The notes under the pieces are model-generated. The model saw nothing but the letters and a program-made list of their open reading frames with translations. It made no database searches and was not told the DNA's origin. From Lumbricus rubellus (lineage: Eukaryota > Annelida > Clitellata > Crassiclitellata > Lumbricidae), in contig OX243827.1 in assembly GCA_945859605.1 (NCBI GenBank), positions 29,521,141 to 29,585,140 of the forward strand: a DNA stretch of 64,000 bases, in the 5' to 3' direction. Both the position numbers and the translations under genes were made by a program. Shown here piece by piece: positions 54,601 to 64,000 of the stretch (within the stretch, counting starts at the first letter, position 1; each line of letters starts with the position of its first letter).

Positions 54601-57600
54601 TGAGGGAGGCGGGGGCTTACGCAACCGTGAGCAAGGGCAATCACGGTTGAGTAAGCCCCCGCCTCCCTCAAAGAAAATCCTGGCTATGGCCTTGGTAGTT
54701 TCTAACTGTAAATTTCACTGTTTCACTTTGCCCGCTCTTGCCCCTATTTGCCGGCATCCATGCTGAACAATTGACCATGACCGCAGTTTATGAAGTCCTA
54801 CTTTTGTCCTTTCAGCTGGGTACTGCAACAACGATCTTGAGCATTCTATGGAGTGGAGTCGTACTGACGTCGGAAAAGAAATCTCTCGACCATGTCCTAA
54901 TAACAGATATGGTGGGCATGTCTTGCAAATATTCGTGTGTATAAAATATTCTTCTCGCCGCTGCACGCGACAGAAGACAGTGGAGAGCTCTAGTGAGTCT
55001 AGTCCATGCATGTGACCAACCGTCGCGCGGCGACGTCGGTGATTGACATGACATGACATAAAATATTCGACGAACTCGGCATCTGGCATTTATCACACCT
55101 TCAATGAACAGAACTGTCAAATACTTCTAGAGAAACTTCTGAGTTCTCAATAATAATAATTATGTGCTTCAAGCTAATAAGTCTAAGACGCCAAGTTGTC
55201 CACAAGTTCTACGTCGTGTCCAGAGATACCTGGTCGAAGAATCAAGTTCATGACAAAACAGGGCAAATGTAATGTTTATAACTTTGACTATCGGTTTCCA
55301 AAATATTACTTGTTTGATTTGAATCCATTCCAGTAGATGACTGGCAGTTGATTATATCTGTTTGATCATTTGATTGAACAATGAACAGTCTTGTCAAAAT
55401 TCAGAAGGATTGGAGCACTCCATTCTATTTCGTTTGTTAGTCATTTGTTTCTAAACTTGCTGCTTAAAATGTTGACTATTATAATAGGCCTTTCTTCAAG
55501 AAAGTGTCTTCGGAAAGGCACTGGGATCTTTGTTTGGTCCGAGACAAACTACAACGGCTGCCGCGACAAGGAATTTGGAGACCTGCTCAAAAGAGTAAAT
55601 ACACGATTACGATTTTAATTTAATAAACTCAAAGTATAAGCTTGTAAAACGAATTTTTAGATTAGCCTACTGATACTGGTTAGAACGAATCATGCATGAT
55701 TGCAATTTGGTTTGAGGAAACAACATGCATTCAAGGAAGAACGAATTCATACAGTCACAGCACGAGTAAAGTGTGTGTTACACATCTCAATTATTTGTTT
55801 TAATTCACGCCAATTAGAAACTTATTCATTTGCTCTTACACCGATTACTGAAACGTTTTAGAAATTAGACCGTTAAATATCCATTCAGAAATGAACATGA
55901 TGTTCATGGCCTAGAGATAATAAAATGAGCAAATATATTAGACTTATTGCTACCATTGTTACAGAGATTAATGATTCTTATCAAGGTTGACGAGTTGAAA
56001 ACAACTGCACCGAAGAAACAGATTGTAGTTGCTGATATCGCCAGCCAGTTATCAGCCTTGACCAACAAGAGCGAAGGTCTGAGTCCAGGAAATCTCAACG
56101 CCTCAGTCATGATTCTTAACCGATTGGCCATCCTGCGAAGTGGAGGCATAGACAACCCGACGAAGGGAGAGATACAGGTACGACATCCATTTTATACTCC
56201 ACATGCGATACATAATTATTCTCATCAGCCACGGTCATTAACCAATCGGCTGTAGGCCTACTGCGAAACAACTGCACCAATAATAACCTAAGTAGCCAAA
56301 GATTTAAAAGCATCTGATTCAGTTGTCATTCCACACTGTATCCACAGGCCTATATCTCGTTATGAACCTCCCGTTCCAGTGTTTTGTATGGTTTTGTATG
56401 ACAATTTCAAAACTTCTATTAAATTCTCAATATAATATCTTTCATGCACGGAAATATTGGCCTTAATGCGTGTTGCAGTCGTTTGTTCAAGCGACCAGCA
56501 ACGTCCTTCAACCGAACAACTCTAAAGCATGGGAAGAACTTGGAAAGGTAATGCGAATAAGTTCCTTAAAAGTCCAAAAGTAGAAATTTTTATGATACAC
56601 TAATTATAGGTCTACACTTGTTGCACTTGAACTCTTTTCTATGATTATCAAATCATTGTTAAAAATGCAGCCTATATTTTTCATATTTTACACTGTAGAG
56701 TGTAGACGTTAACTTTGTCTGGTTAATCTGATTTAAGTAAAAGTTGTAATATTATTCTAAGTGATGACTAGTAGATTTTTAATCGCTGTATAACTGCTCC
56801 GAATGAATAAATAAAAATTGAACTCGACCAATTATATCAAACGATTGATTTTAACAACCCGGTTATCTAGAAAAGAAATATACATATAGCCTAGCTTATA
56901 ATTATATAATAAATGCTGCATACAAATAATATATTTAATCTACACAAATAGAAATAAATAATATATTTGATAATAAATCAAAATATATGACGCTATATAC
57001 CTGTAAATCGTCGTAGGAAATGAATGAATGAATGAATGAATGAATGAATGGATGGATGAATGAATGAATGAAAGTCATTAGACTCGGTTAGGCAATTTCG
57101 TGTATTTTTTATTTATTGACTGACTGTATCCTAAGTCTATTATAGTTCCGGGATTAATGCTTTTGTTCAGCTGGTCTGCGTTTGTCTTTTTCATTGTAGG
57201 CTAATGCAACTTTCGCATCAATCATATTGTTCGCAGCTGAAGTCTACGGACGAAGTCTATCCATGCTCAACGCATCAAATTGCGACATGACCGAAGAGTC
57301 AGACAATTTGGGTATGAAGACCCTATGAGCCAAAGTTAATTTCAAAATATGTGTCAAAAATAATGATTCAGTAGCATCCCAACATGTGTCATGTGTGGCA
57401 ATATAAGATCTCAGTTGACCCCAGTAAAAGATATTCTGTCTTCTTGATGGAAACATTTATGTTTAGGCTACTCTCGTAATCGTTATCGTAAACTCAAAAA
57501 TTCTGATGCGCTACTCTGAGACTAAGCGCATGGCATATTTTATGAGTGCTGAGTCGCCTAGATAGCGAAGTCTAGGGAAGGTCCGAGTCCTGTTGCTACA

Positions 57601-60600
57601 TTAGACAGACCAGATAGTAGAGACAGAGAAAATTAAATTTATTATTGAATAAATGCATTTGTTAACCTTACGATACAACGTTTTAGATCCATGAAATGTG
57701 CATGTTGCACAATAAGCTTACACATCTATGAATAGGTGAGAGTGCTCCAAGACGCCCATGCTAAGAAAAATTGTGCTATTCTTCCATGTGGGATCCAAGA
57801 GAAGTACATGTTTCACCCTAATGTAAAGAGTGATCATTAATGAAGCAATGACAGCCACTACAGAACACAATTCAATAAGATCAATTGTGTAAATTAAAAA
57901 AGGTAGACCCCTCCAAACTGGGCGTCTTAGGAACCCTATACTACAAGACGCCCATAGGATGGGCATCTTGGAGCAATGGAAATCGACTAAAAACAAGAGG
58001 TATTGCAATCATGCATTTTAGACTAAAACAAAAAACTGCTTGAAAGAAAGCAAATTAAACCAAAACTAAAAGATTCTAAAGATACAGAGCAACTAAAGAC
58101 ACCGAGAAGCAAAAATCCAATCTCATGTTGTAAGTCATTATTGTCATTTTCACTTTATTCACAGACTACTGACAAAAGTCACATACGAATTCTTTGGATG
58201 TCTCTTCGTCTGCACATTCTGCATGACATCAACCTTTACACGTACTGCATTCTTTCCATTTCACTGAAGTTTTGAGCAAGGGTGAAATATATTCAAAAAA
58301 CACTGATAAATTTGTATATAGCCCCGTTTTTCATGAGTAGAAGGTGGTGACATGGTAGGCACCAATTCTTGGCCATTTGCTCATAGTATCAAAGACGCTC
58401 ATGGGCATCTTGTAATCTCTATGCTTTCTATACATTCAAGATGCCCATGGGCTTCTTGTAATCTCTATGCTACCTATGTTTTCAAGACGCCCATGGGCTT
58501 CTTGTAATTTTCGAGTCCCTCTCTACTGACGCCATTTTATTTAACAATGTCAATGTTTACTGGTTAGATAAAACCATAAAAGAAACTATAAATTAACCCT
58601 AAATAGAGGTTGAAATGCACGAATTTTTACTACATAAGGCTAAAGAGAAAATTAGGAAGATTCGTAAATGTGTACTTACAAAAAAGCGGTGAAAATCTAG
58701 AAAATTGATTTATCTCGTCAATATATCGAATACTGAAACATTACTGTTATGGAAGGTTCAAAAGATGTCGCTGCATGCAATGAGACAACTAAAACACGAA
58801 TATGTATCTTTTCAACCGTTTTAAAGGGGGTGGGCGTCTTACTCGCCCTGGGCGTCTTGTAGCACTTTCCCCAAATGTTCTGATCCTATATAATAGGCAT
58901 ACGCTGTGCTTTTTAAATCGGTATTTCCTTGAGTAAGGCACAACCGAAGGTTTCTTAATAATAGTAGGCTATGACCTGCTACAAACAGAGATTGTTTTTC
59001 TAAGAATAGTATTGCGAATGCCTTAGTTTCCGGAAACCTAGGCCTACATGTAGTCAAATGGGATTTGTGGAGACGATTGAAATTTTAATATTCATATCCA
59101 TTATCCATGTATAATAGGCCAAACACTATCTACTTTTCAAATCAAGTTGTTGAATTCAGTTATAGAAGCACTCTCATTGGAAGACTCAAATCGACCTCCT
59201 GAACTCGAATTTCCAAACTGCACCGCTTGGAGTGAAAACAGAATATCAATACCTAAGGAAGCACTAGAGAGCAGTAAGAAGCAACTTACTCTGAAGATGT
59301 GGGGCTCGTATTATCGAACCATTCACAACTACCTTCCTCAAAACAAGTAAGCAGATAGGCTATGGAGTATTTGGATTTTTATAACACAGACTGGATAATT
59401 TACTATTTTATTTTAGCGGGAGCGTCACCTGGATTCTTATTAAATTACAACACGCTCACACAATCGCGTCATGATGCAACAGAAATTTTATTTAGCTGTC
59501 AATTTCTCTCATCACTCTGAGAAGCTCAAACACAATGAGCGCCTCACTTGCGGCCTATGGTACGATTTCCAACGGACTGACCACATCTATGTTAATTTAA
59601 AAACTATGATTTTGAGTGCATGATTCGTTTCAAATTGTTTGTGATTATTTTATAAATTGCTATCACTGTTGATGCAGAGCCTTTGGCAATATCAGCTCAA
59701 AAGTTCTATCGTTTTCGATTGGTGGACTAAACACCAATGAAACTCTACGGAGTCCAGTCCTTATAACGTTACAACATAACCAGGTGCAGTTTTACCGATT
59801 GAAAATCAGTTATCTGAGCAAAAGATTTGAGTAATCGCAATCGCTGTCTCGAAATTAATTTTTAAAAGCCTCACGTACAGTATTAACGATCATGTACCAA
59901 TTAGCTGCAATTAGATTCTGTATCTACCCTTCTGCAATTTGCAGTTATCTGTGCCTTGTCCTCTAATATAACTTTAACAGATCCTTCATCTGTCCTTGGG
60001 CCTGGAACAACGTTTATCTCACGTCAAGAGATGTCAGTCTGTTTTCTTCTCTGATCCACAGCTTGTGGGGCGCGGTGGTGTAGTGGTGGCGTCGTTGCCT
60101 TGGAGCCGGAAGGTTCGAGGTTCGAATACACCTAGCCACGTAAGGACTTTGGGCAAGTCCTTCACTCACAATTGCTCAGTGCTTCGTCGTGAAACTCCGA
60201 TGCAGTGTCCGAACTGCATTCGGGAGCGCCTCTGAGTAGAGAGAGCTTGAAGGTGCGCTATAACAAGTGCACATAGCCTACAAACGATCCTCTTAGGGCA
60301 AGAGATGTAAGCCTGTTTCCTTCCTGATTCACACGTTGTTGAACTAAGTATATAGGCCTAATTCTACATGTACTTGAACGAGGACCCTCGTTGTTGGATC
60401 GAGAGTGAAGTTGCTGAATTATTATTTTGAAATTGTCCTTTACAAGTCCTCATTAATTTTAACATCATGCTACCATGATCATCTTAATGTAGAAGTGCTT
60501 GTCTGAATCGAATTAGTCAAAACAGCCGGGATATCACTTTTATGAATGAGTTCTTAATTGTTTGAATGCATTGTTCACGTAAGCCTGCTCTATGCTTAAG

Positions 60601-63600
60601 TAATGAAGTTTATAAACTTTATGTATTTGGCAAACGCAGAGTAAAAGGATGAGTCACCGACGAACGTGCGTCTTCTGGAACTTTGACAGGTTGGCTTTTA
60701 TATCCATATTGATCCTAGATTATCTTAAGACAGCAGTAAAAAATACGACAATTATTATTACTGTGACAGCCTATTCCAGGGCTTTTTTTAACGTGCAGTT
60801 GTACACAAAATGTGCAGTTCCAAATGGATTTGTGCAGTTGTAAAAGCACTTCTGTACAGTTAAAAATGTTCATTCTCCTCCGATCGGAAGTAATTTGCCA
60901 TGGAGGATGGGATGGAAAAGAAGGTGGTTGTGCAGTTCTAAAAATTCTGTTAAAACAGCCCTGTAAGGCCCTATTCTAATCACAGGCCGTTTCCTTTTAT
61001 CTTCAATAATTATTGACTGAAAAGGACCGGGCGTTGAGGTGGTTGTTGAATTGCTCGCATTGTAGAATTATGACATGGTTCTTAGGCTTGCGGTTCAATC
61101 TGATATTTTTTCAATATTTCAGTAGCGATTGGGATTCCGCAGGATGTTCAGTTATATCAACGAGTTTAACTCACACGATCTGCAGTTGTGATCATCTGTC
61201 AAACTTCGCCATGTTTATGAGCACAGAACCTGTGGTGAGCCGATATCCTTACGTAGACCTACATATTTTTATAAATGCATTTGTTATCTCTACAATGCAA
61301 TAACTTTTAATCAAGATTGTTCATAATTTTTTATTATTATGTAAGCTTATCGATCGTTTGCATCTATGACGTTTGAGTGAGGGAAATTAAAAGTGAAGTT
61401 GTGTTGCAACATTTATACATCCCTAACTTTCAATGATCTTTGATATCGCGTAGCATTTCAGTAAATAAAATAATTCATTTTAATTTCCTTGACTCTTTAT
61501 TCATCGGTCTAGGAATCCGTACAATTTACTACACTTTGGTTGGTAAAGCATTAATAATAAGCTTATTATACTTGTTATTCGCGCAGGGAAAGCATTCGGG
61601 AATCTGACAAGTTAGATCACAGACAGACGATTAACCGACGGAGACAGCAGAGAATTTACTCATTGTGATTAACCATGCAGGCATTTAATTAGCTTATTAG
61701 AGAGTTTGTATGGATCCCGTGGAATAGACCATTGTATCACAAGTCTTGCACGTTACTTTAGTGTTTGGTTTCTTATGGTATTTCATGATGAACGTGGTAA
61801 TAATTATATGACTACTAACGTGTTTTTCGTTAAGTACGACAAGGCGCTGTCCATCATTTCAATCATCGGTTGCAGTATTTCGGTCGCTGCTCTCATCCTT
61901 ACCATCGTTGTCTACGCCTTTACTTGGAAGTAAGTTAACAAACCGGTGAAAAAATTCTGAATTTATAAAGTGCATGTATAGGCCTACTATTATAGGCAAT
62001 CATATTTGTCGAAACTCTAAGCAATTCTTTGTCGACGATATTACCATGTCAATACGACGTCGTGTGTTCATCACTCAAAGTTAACTGAAACTCTCGAATG
62101 AATTCAGACCGTGTTGACAAACATTTTAATATGCTTTCTGATTTTTTGCTATAGTGGCATTTTCGGCAATTCATTTATACATAGAGATAATTCCGTTGTT
62201 ATTTCGATGTTCTTTGTTCATAGACAAGCTAAATCATCACAGTCCACAGTTCTGCTTAATCTATGCGTCGCTCTAATCATCGCTTATGTCATCTTCATGG
62301 CTGGAGCAGACAAAGTCAGCGATGAGGTATCACTATACTATAATACCACGATAAAACTACGTTTTCTTACAATATGCTACATAATATGCATATCCTAAAT
62401 ACTCCATTTCGATAAATTAATATTCAATTGGTGTGCAATAATCTGACATCGCTGTGTTTTGGCTCTCCAGCAAACTGCTTTCTACGACTAAATTTAACCG
62501 AAGAAAGGATAAGGGTTACATGCTCTAATTTTACATAGGATAGAACTTTGAGATTTAGGCTATGTTCGTAGTTACAAATGGCATAGAGATGTCTGTAAGT
62601 GTAAATATATCTCTAAGTTGCGTTTTGACCTAATTGTAGAGCTATTAATAGGTAAGCTTATCAGGAATAAAGGCATTACGCGTAGCCTACACCAAATTTT
62701 ACTGCACTTTTTTTCTTGCAGTAGGCATATACTACCCATACGCTGCAATAGATAGTTAGGAGTTCATCATGAAGCAGAATTTCTGCATAGACGATGATTA
62801 TAATAATACAACAAATTTGAACGATGCGGTTGTTGGTCTTTAGATTGGTTGTACAGTGGTTGCTGTTCTGTTGCACTACTTCTTCCTGGTCGCATTTTTC
62901 ATCATGTTGATCGAAGGTGTTGAACTGTTGCTCTACATAATCTTCGTCTTCCACGTCAGAAGAACCAGAGAAACCATCATGCTCATTGCTTCCGCATGGG
63001 GTAAATAAATCAAAGAGTTAATTTGATCGCATAGGTTGCGATTAAATACAAAATAATATCGATATCGACTTTATTCTTGGTAATGAATGCACCTTCGTCT
63101 AAATAAGCCTTATCCAGTCACTCATAAGATCTTCTTCAATTCCATTTCCCTTCGGTCCGCAATCATTATGACAATAATATTCTGCCCATCGTTCAACCCT
63201 TCGAGTCAAACTAAGGAGAGTCAGTTAGAACCCTGTGTGGATGGAATATCCCATGGGAAGTAGTGGGGAAATAATATACATGTAGGCCTATCTTCCATGG
63301 AGGACGCACTATTATATTATCAGCAATACGAAGAGCATATCGCCCATTGCTTTAAGTGCGAAAAAAGAAGTGCCTGGACGCTCCTTACCTTTCCAAAAGA
63401 AGTGCCATGACGCTCCTTACCTTTCCAAAAGAAGTGCCATGACGCCCCTTACCTTTCCGGGCTGTGCTGACCAATAAGTGGCAGGACGGCGTTCCGATTT
63501 TAAAATAAGTGCATTGATGCCGTCCATGACCGTCCTGCCACTCTTTAAGCCCTGATATCACCTTAGAAAATTATTGCAATATGAAGCTGACAAAGACATA

Positions 63601-63841
63601 TTTATATTGAAATTTGATTGTGATTTCTGGCTAGTCATTTATTGGTAGGCCTCTATGATTCAGTTAGTTAATAATGATATTGGTAATTACATTGTACCTC
63701 TTCCTTTAGTTGCATTCCGACTTAAGGATGATATTGGTTGACTCATTGCTGTTCAATGTTTACTTGTTTAGTTCTACCACTGATCATAGTGGTCGTGTCT
63801 CTCGGCTCATCAAAAGTTGAAGGATACGGCAACAGTTATTC
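45590..63841 (+). CDS. Gene C: Ig-HRM-GAIN adhesion GPCR, 5' part (signal peptide to TM4), continues beyond window
   Basis: Exons: 45590-45656, 46394-46499, 47875-48248, 49082-49210, 50060-50233, 51007-51124, 51527-51711, 52659-52799, 53556-53729, 54816-54911, 55488-55594, 55965-56177, 56479-56547, 57200-57311, 59160-59346, 59678-59783, 60640-60689, 61123-61234, 61835-61929, 62224-62326, 62844-63000, 63772-63841. All in phase; 981 codons plus two bases. Same plan as gene B but without the long stalk exon, with a Thr-rich exon (50060-50233) between Ig2 and Ig3, and with one intron fewer in GAIN (59160-59346). GPS is HL/S. The loop before TM5 is short. TM5-TM7 and the tail should follow downstream. 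Same orientation as A and B, 3.05 kb after B. Confidence 0.86.
46394..49210 (+). CDS. Gene C exons 2-4: Ig1 and Ig2
   Basis: Exons 46394-46499 (SITLDCKGTG), 47875-48248 (YEWKKNGVRL; GFYQCFARN; FHIPCNPPSSFP) and 49082-49210 ([19 protein letters not shown]). Lengths 106, 374 and 129 nt are identical to gene B. The intron where gene B carries the Polinton is here about 1.4 kb and holds only a CCAT repeat. Confidence 0.88.
46607..46965. repeat. (CCAT)n-type minisatellite
   Basis: Degenerate ccat/tcca tetranucleotide tract in the intron of Ig1. Confidence 0.92.
47640..47725 (+). mobile_element. LINE tail
   Basis: Shared tail variant: gccgtggttgggccgggaac, cttctgagtag, gaggagatgctatctaaat. Confidence 0.55.
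48249..49081. other. Intron, nothing recognised
   Basis: Between gene C exons 3 and 4. No repeats or extra exons seen. Confidence 0.4.
49620..49705 (-). mobile_element. tRNA-like SINE head, minus strand
   Basis: Reverse complement has an A-box-like tctagtgattagagtg and a B-box-like gtttaaatttcc. Confidence 0.45.
49900..49978 (-). mobile_element. tRNA-like SINE head, minus strand
   Basis: Reverse complement: tagtcaatggagttagcatg (A-box-like), then ggggttcagatttcc (B-box-like). Confidence 0.5.
50060..50233 (+). CDS. Gene C exon 5: Thr-rich linker between Ig2 and Ig3
   Basis: 174 nt, phase 1-1, flanked by tgtctttag and gtatga. The second half is almost all Thr, Ile and Pro (PTTETAE, TTQTSTITITTETT), likely O-glycosylated. 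No match in gene B. The phases join exactly to exons 4 and 6, which supports it as a true exon. Confidence 0.75.
50532..50865. repeat. Inverted 14-15-bp minisatellite
   Basis: Four units in one orientation (ggacaattcggagc) and then, at about 50590, about twenty units in the other (gaattgtccgctcc), with small variants. Can form a cruciform at the switch. The open frames on both strands are artefacts. Confidence 0.9.
51007..51711 (+). CDS. Gene C exons 6-7: Ig3
   Basis: 51007-51124 (GGSATLRCFFYM, preceded by a basic DRRRRS segment) and 51527-51711 (ISWFGPEDTLP; YDSGSYRCVGS). Second exon is 185 nt as in gene B. Confidence 0.85.
52659..53729 (+). CDS. Gene C exons 8-9: Ig4
   Basis: 52659-52799 (LTFKCNSVAKPDAKVVWLQDG) is 141 nt and 53556-53729 ([18 protein letters not shown]) is 174 nt, both as in gene B. 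Confidence 0.87.
53330..53480 (-). mobile_element. LINE 3' fragment with tail, minus strand
   Basis: agcctcttcaaggggagctactcagaggcgctcccc is the reversed tail; degenerate coding follows. Confidence 0.65.
53893..53948 (-). mobile_element. LINE tail, minus strand
   Basis: tataaagcgccactt...cagtagcgctcctga. Confidence 0.55.
54325..54694. mobile_element. hAT-type MITE with rearranged right end
   Basis: Left tip taaggccgtagctagg, right tip read inward CAAGGCCATAGCCAGG. The 8-bp flanks GTGGTTTC (54317-54324) and GTAGTTTC (54695-54702) agree in 7 of 8. The left part matches the MITE at 20871 (ggtgttttgggtgtttgaac). The right part is included in the hairpin 54536-54735. Confidence 0.65.
54536..54735. 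other. Large hairpin: 95-bp near-perfect inverted arms, 10-bp spacer
   Basis: Arms 54536-54630 and 54641-54735 differ at only a few positions. They contain the MITE end (54577 and 54694) and also about 40 bp of sequence outside it, so the palindrome passes the element border. Confidence 0.88.
54816..55594 (+). CDS. Gene C exons 10-11: HRM domain
   Basis: 54816-54911 (GYCNNDLEHSMEWSR; ISRPCP) and 55488-55594 (GLSSRKC; FVWSETNYNGC). The second acceptor is ataatag just before gcc, inside the TAGGCC part of a local repeat motif; it is fixed by phase and by match to gene B. Confidence 0.78.
55965..59783 (+). CDS. Gene C exons 12-16: GAIN domain
   Basis: 55965-56177, 56479-56547, 57200-57311, 59160-59346, 59678-59783. 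Helical part ([37 protein letters not shown]), then MWGSYYRTIHNYLP and [12 protein letters not shown]. Exon 59160-59346 corresponds to two gene B exons (32096-32209, 32625-32709) with no intron between. Confidence 0.86.
57014..57072. repeat. (TGAA)n microsatellite
   Basis: gaatgaatg units with a short gatg variant. Confidence 0.95.
57733..58870. mobile_element. Unclassified element with repeated CAAGACGCCCAT motifs
   Basis: The ends carry agtgctccaagacgcccatg and, read inward, agtgctacaagacgcccag. The motif CAAGACGCCCAT and its reverse recur at least ten times (57749-58862), often as the palindrome caagacgcccatgggc...cttgtaa. No transposase or clear target duplication was found. Confidence 0.55.
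60063..60275 (+). mobile_element. tRNA-derived SINE with LINE-like 3' tail
   Basis: A box ggtggtgtagtggtggcg, B box ggttcgaggttcgaata, a unique middle (aagtccttcactcacaattgctcag), then gggagcgcctctgagtag...gcgctataaca, the LINE tail. Best copy in the window. Confidence 0.85.
60640..61234 (+). CDS. Gene C exons 17-18: GPS
   Basis: 60640-60689 (RTCVFWNFD) and 61123-61234 (DWDSAGC; ICSCDHLSNFAMFM). Cleavage expected between Leu828 and Ser829; Ser is an accepted GPS nucleophile. Exon 18 is 27 nt shorter than in gene B, nine residues fewer between GPS and TM1. Confidence 0.9.
60777..60963. mobile_element. MITE, 187 bp, CAGGGC tips
   Basis: Tips cagggctttttttaacg and gttaaaacagccctg. Same family as 21867-22062. 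No clean target duplication seen here. Confidence 0.6.
61835..63841 (+). CDS. Gene C exons 19-22: TM1 to TM4
   Basis: TM1 61835-61929 (GCSISVAALILTIVVYAF), TM2 62224-62326 ([17 protein letters not shown]), TM3 62844-63000 ([14 protein letters not shown]), TM4 63772-63841 (LPLIIVVVSLG...GYGNSYS). TM4 exon ends at donor gttagt, at the place where genes A and B have gtcagt. It is only 70 nt because the loop insertion is absent. Confidence 0.87.
63364..63545. repeat. 33-bp tandem units and inverted repeat, possible MITE
   Basis: Three units of gaagtgccatgacgctcctt plus acctttccaaa, followed by an inverted pair agtggcaggacgg (63477) and ccgtcctgccact (about 63530-63542). No class assigned. Confidence 0.6.
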
Positions 63842-64000
63842 GTTAGTTACTTTCTAAGCCATAATAACTTTCTTATTTAACATTATTTACGTAGGACAAG
63901 AGAAAACACTCAGGTGAACATCTATTTTGTGTTGCCTTTGTACAAGACTTTCAAGCGACCAATCTGTCTTGCCTGTGGCATTGATTGTGTGCATGCGTCA

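Noticed and set aside
59127..59159. Acceptor tcaag before ttgttgaattc for gene C exon 15
   Set aside because: It breaks phase. The acceptor gaattcag at 59152-59159 keeps phase and matches gene B at 32088-32095.

Overview
The window is metazoan nuclear DNA. It has many short exons with GT-AG introns, tRNA-derived SINEs, LINE 3' tails, hAT-type MITEs, a mariner relic and long microsatellites. The palindromic octamer TAGGCCTA recurs throughout. Together with Ig-bearing adhesion GPCRs this suggests a marine invertebrate, probably a deuterostome such as an echinoderm; the species cannot be fixed from the sequence.

The + strand carries a tandem array of three paralogous adhesion G-protein-coupled receptor (aGPCR) genes, A, B and C. 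Gene A (1-5275) is only a 3' end: TM4 to the C-terminal tail, 6 exons. Gene B (8420-42536) is complete. I reconstruct 28 exons that stay in phase throughout and give 1,793 codons before the stop: signal peptide, a roughly 620-residue Thr/Ser/Ala/Glu mucin-like stalk, four Ig domains that look like the Ig1-Ig4 head of L1CAM/contactin proteins, a hormone-receptor-like (HRM) domain, a GAIN domain with an intact GPS (HL/T), seven TM helices and a short tail. Gene C (45590-63841+) has 22 exons up to TM4, then leaves the window. It lacks the long stalk exon but has a Thr-rich exon between Ig2 and Ig3. Genes A and B have a low-complexity Asn/Gly-rich insertion in extracellular loop 2; gene C does not.

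The most notable object is a complete 8,142-bp Polinton/Maverick-type virus-like element at 11536-19677. It sits in the intron that splits the first Ig domain of gene B, antisense to the host gene. It has a perfect 6-bp target duplication (ATTACT), nearly identical terminal inverted repeats of about 500 bp, and nine intact minus-strand genes: RING finger protein, packaging ATPase, small basic protein, conserved unknown, DD35E integrase with chromodomain, two tandem paralogous capsid-type proteins, a pVI/pX-like small protein, a jelly-roll-type major capsid candidate, and an adenain-like cysteine protease. There is no room for, and no trace of, the protein-primed DNA polymerase B that usually defines Polintons. 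It looks young and possibly functional, apart from the question of how it replicates.

The rest is intronic or intergenic sequence with mobile-element debris: a MITE with a perfect 9-bp duplication and telomere-like core (672-1108), a mariner relic inside a TATG microsatellite (2627-3649), several hAT-type MITEs with 8-bp duplications, LINE fragments and SINEs sharing one 3' tail, a large hairpin (54536-54735), an inverted 14-bp minisatellite (50532-50865) and an element full of CAAGACGCCCAT motifs (57733-58870). Decayed exon copies at about 1465-1640 and at 43994-44041 show repeated local duplication in the array.
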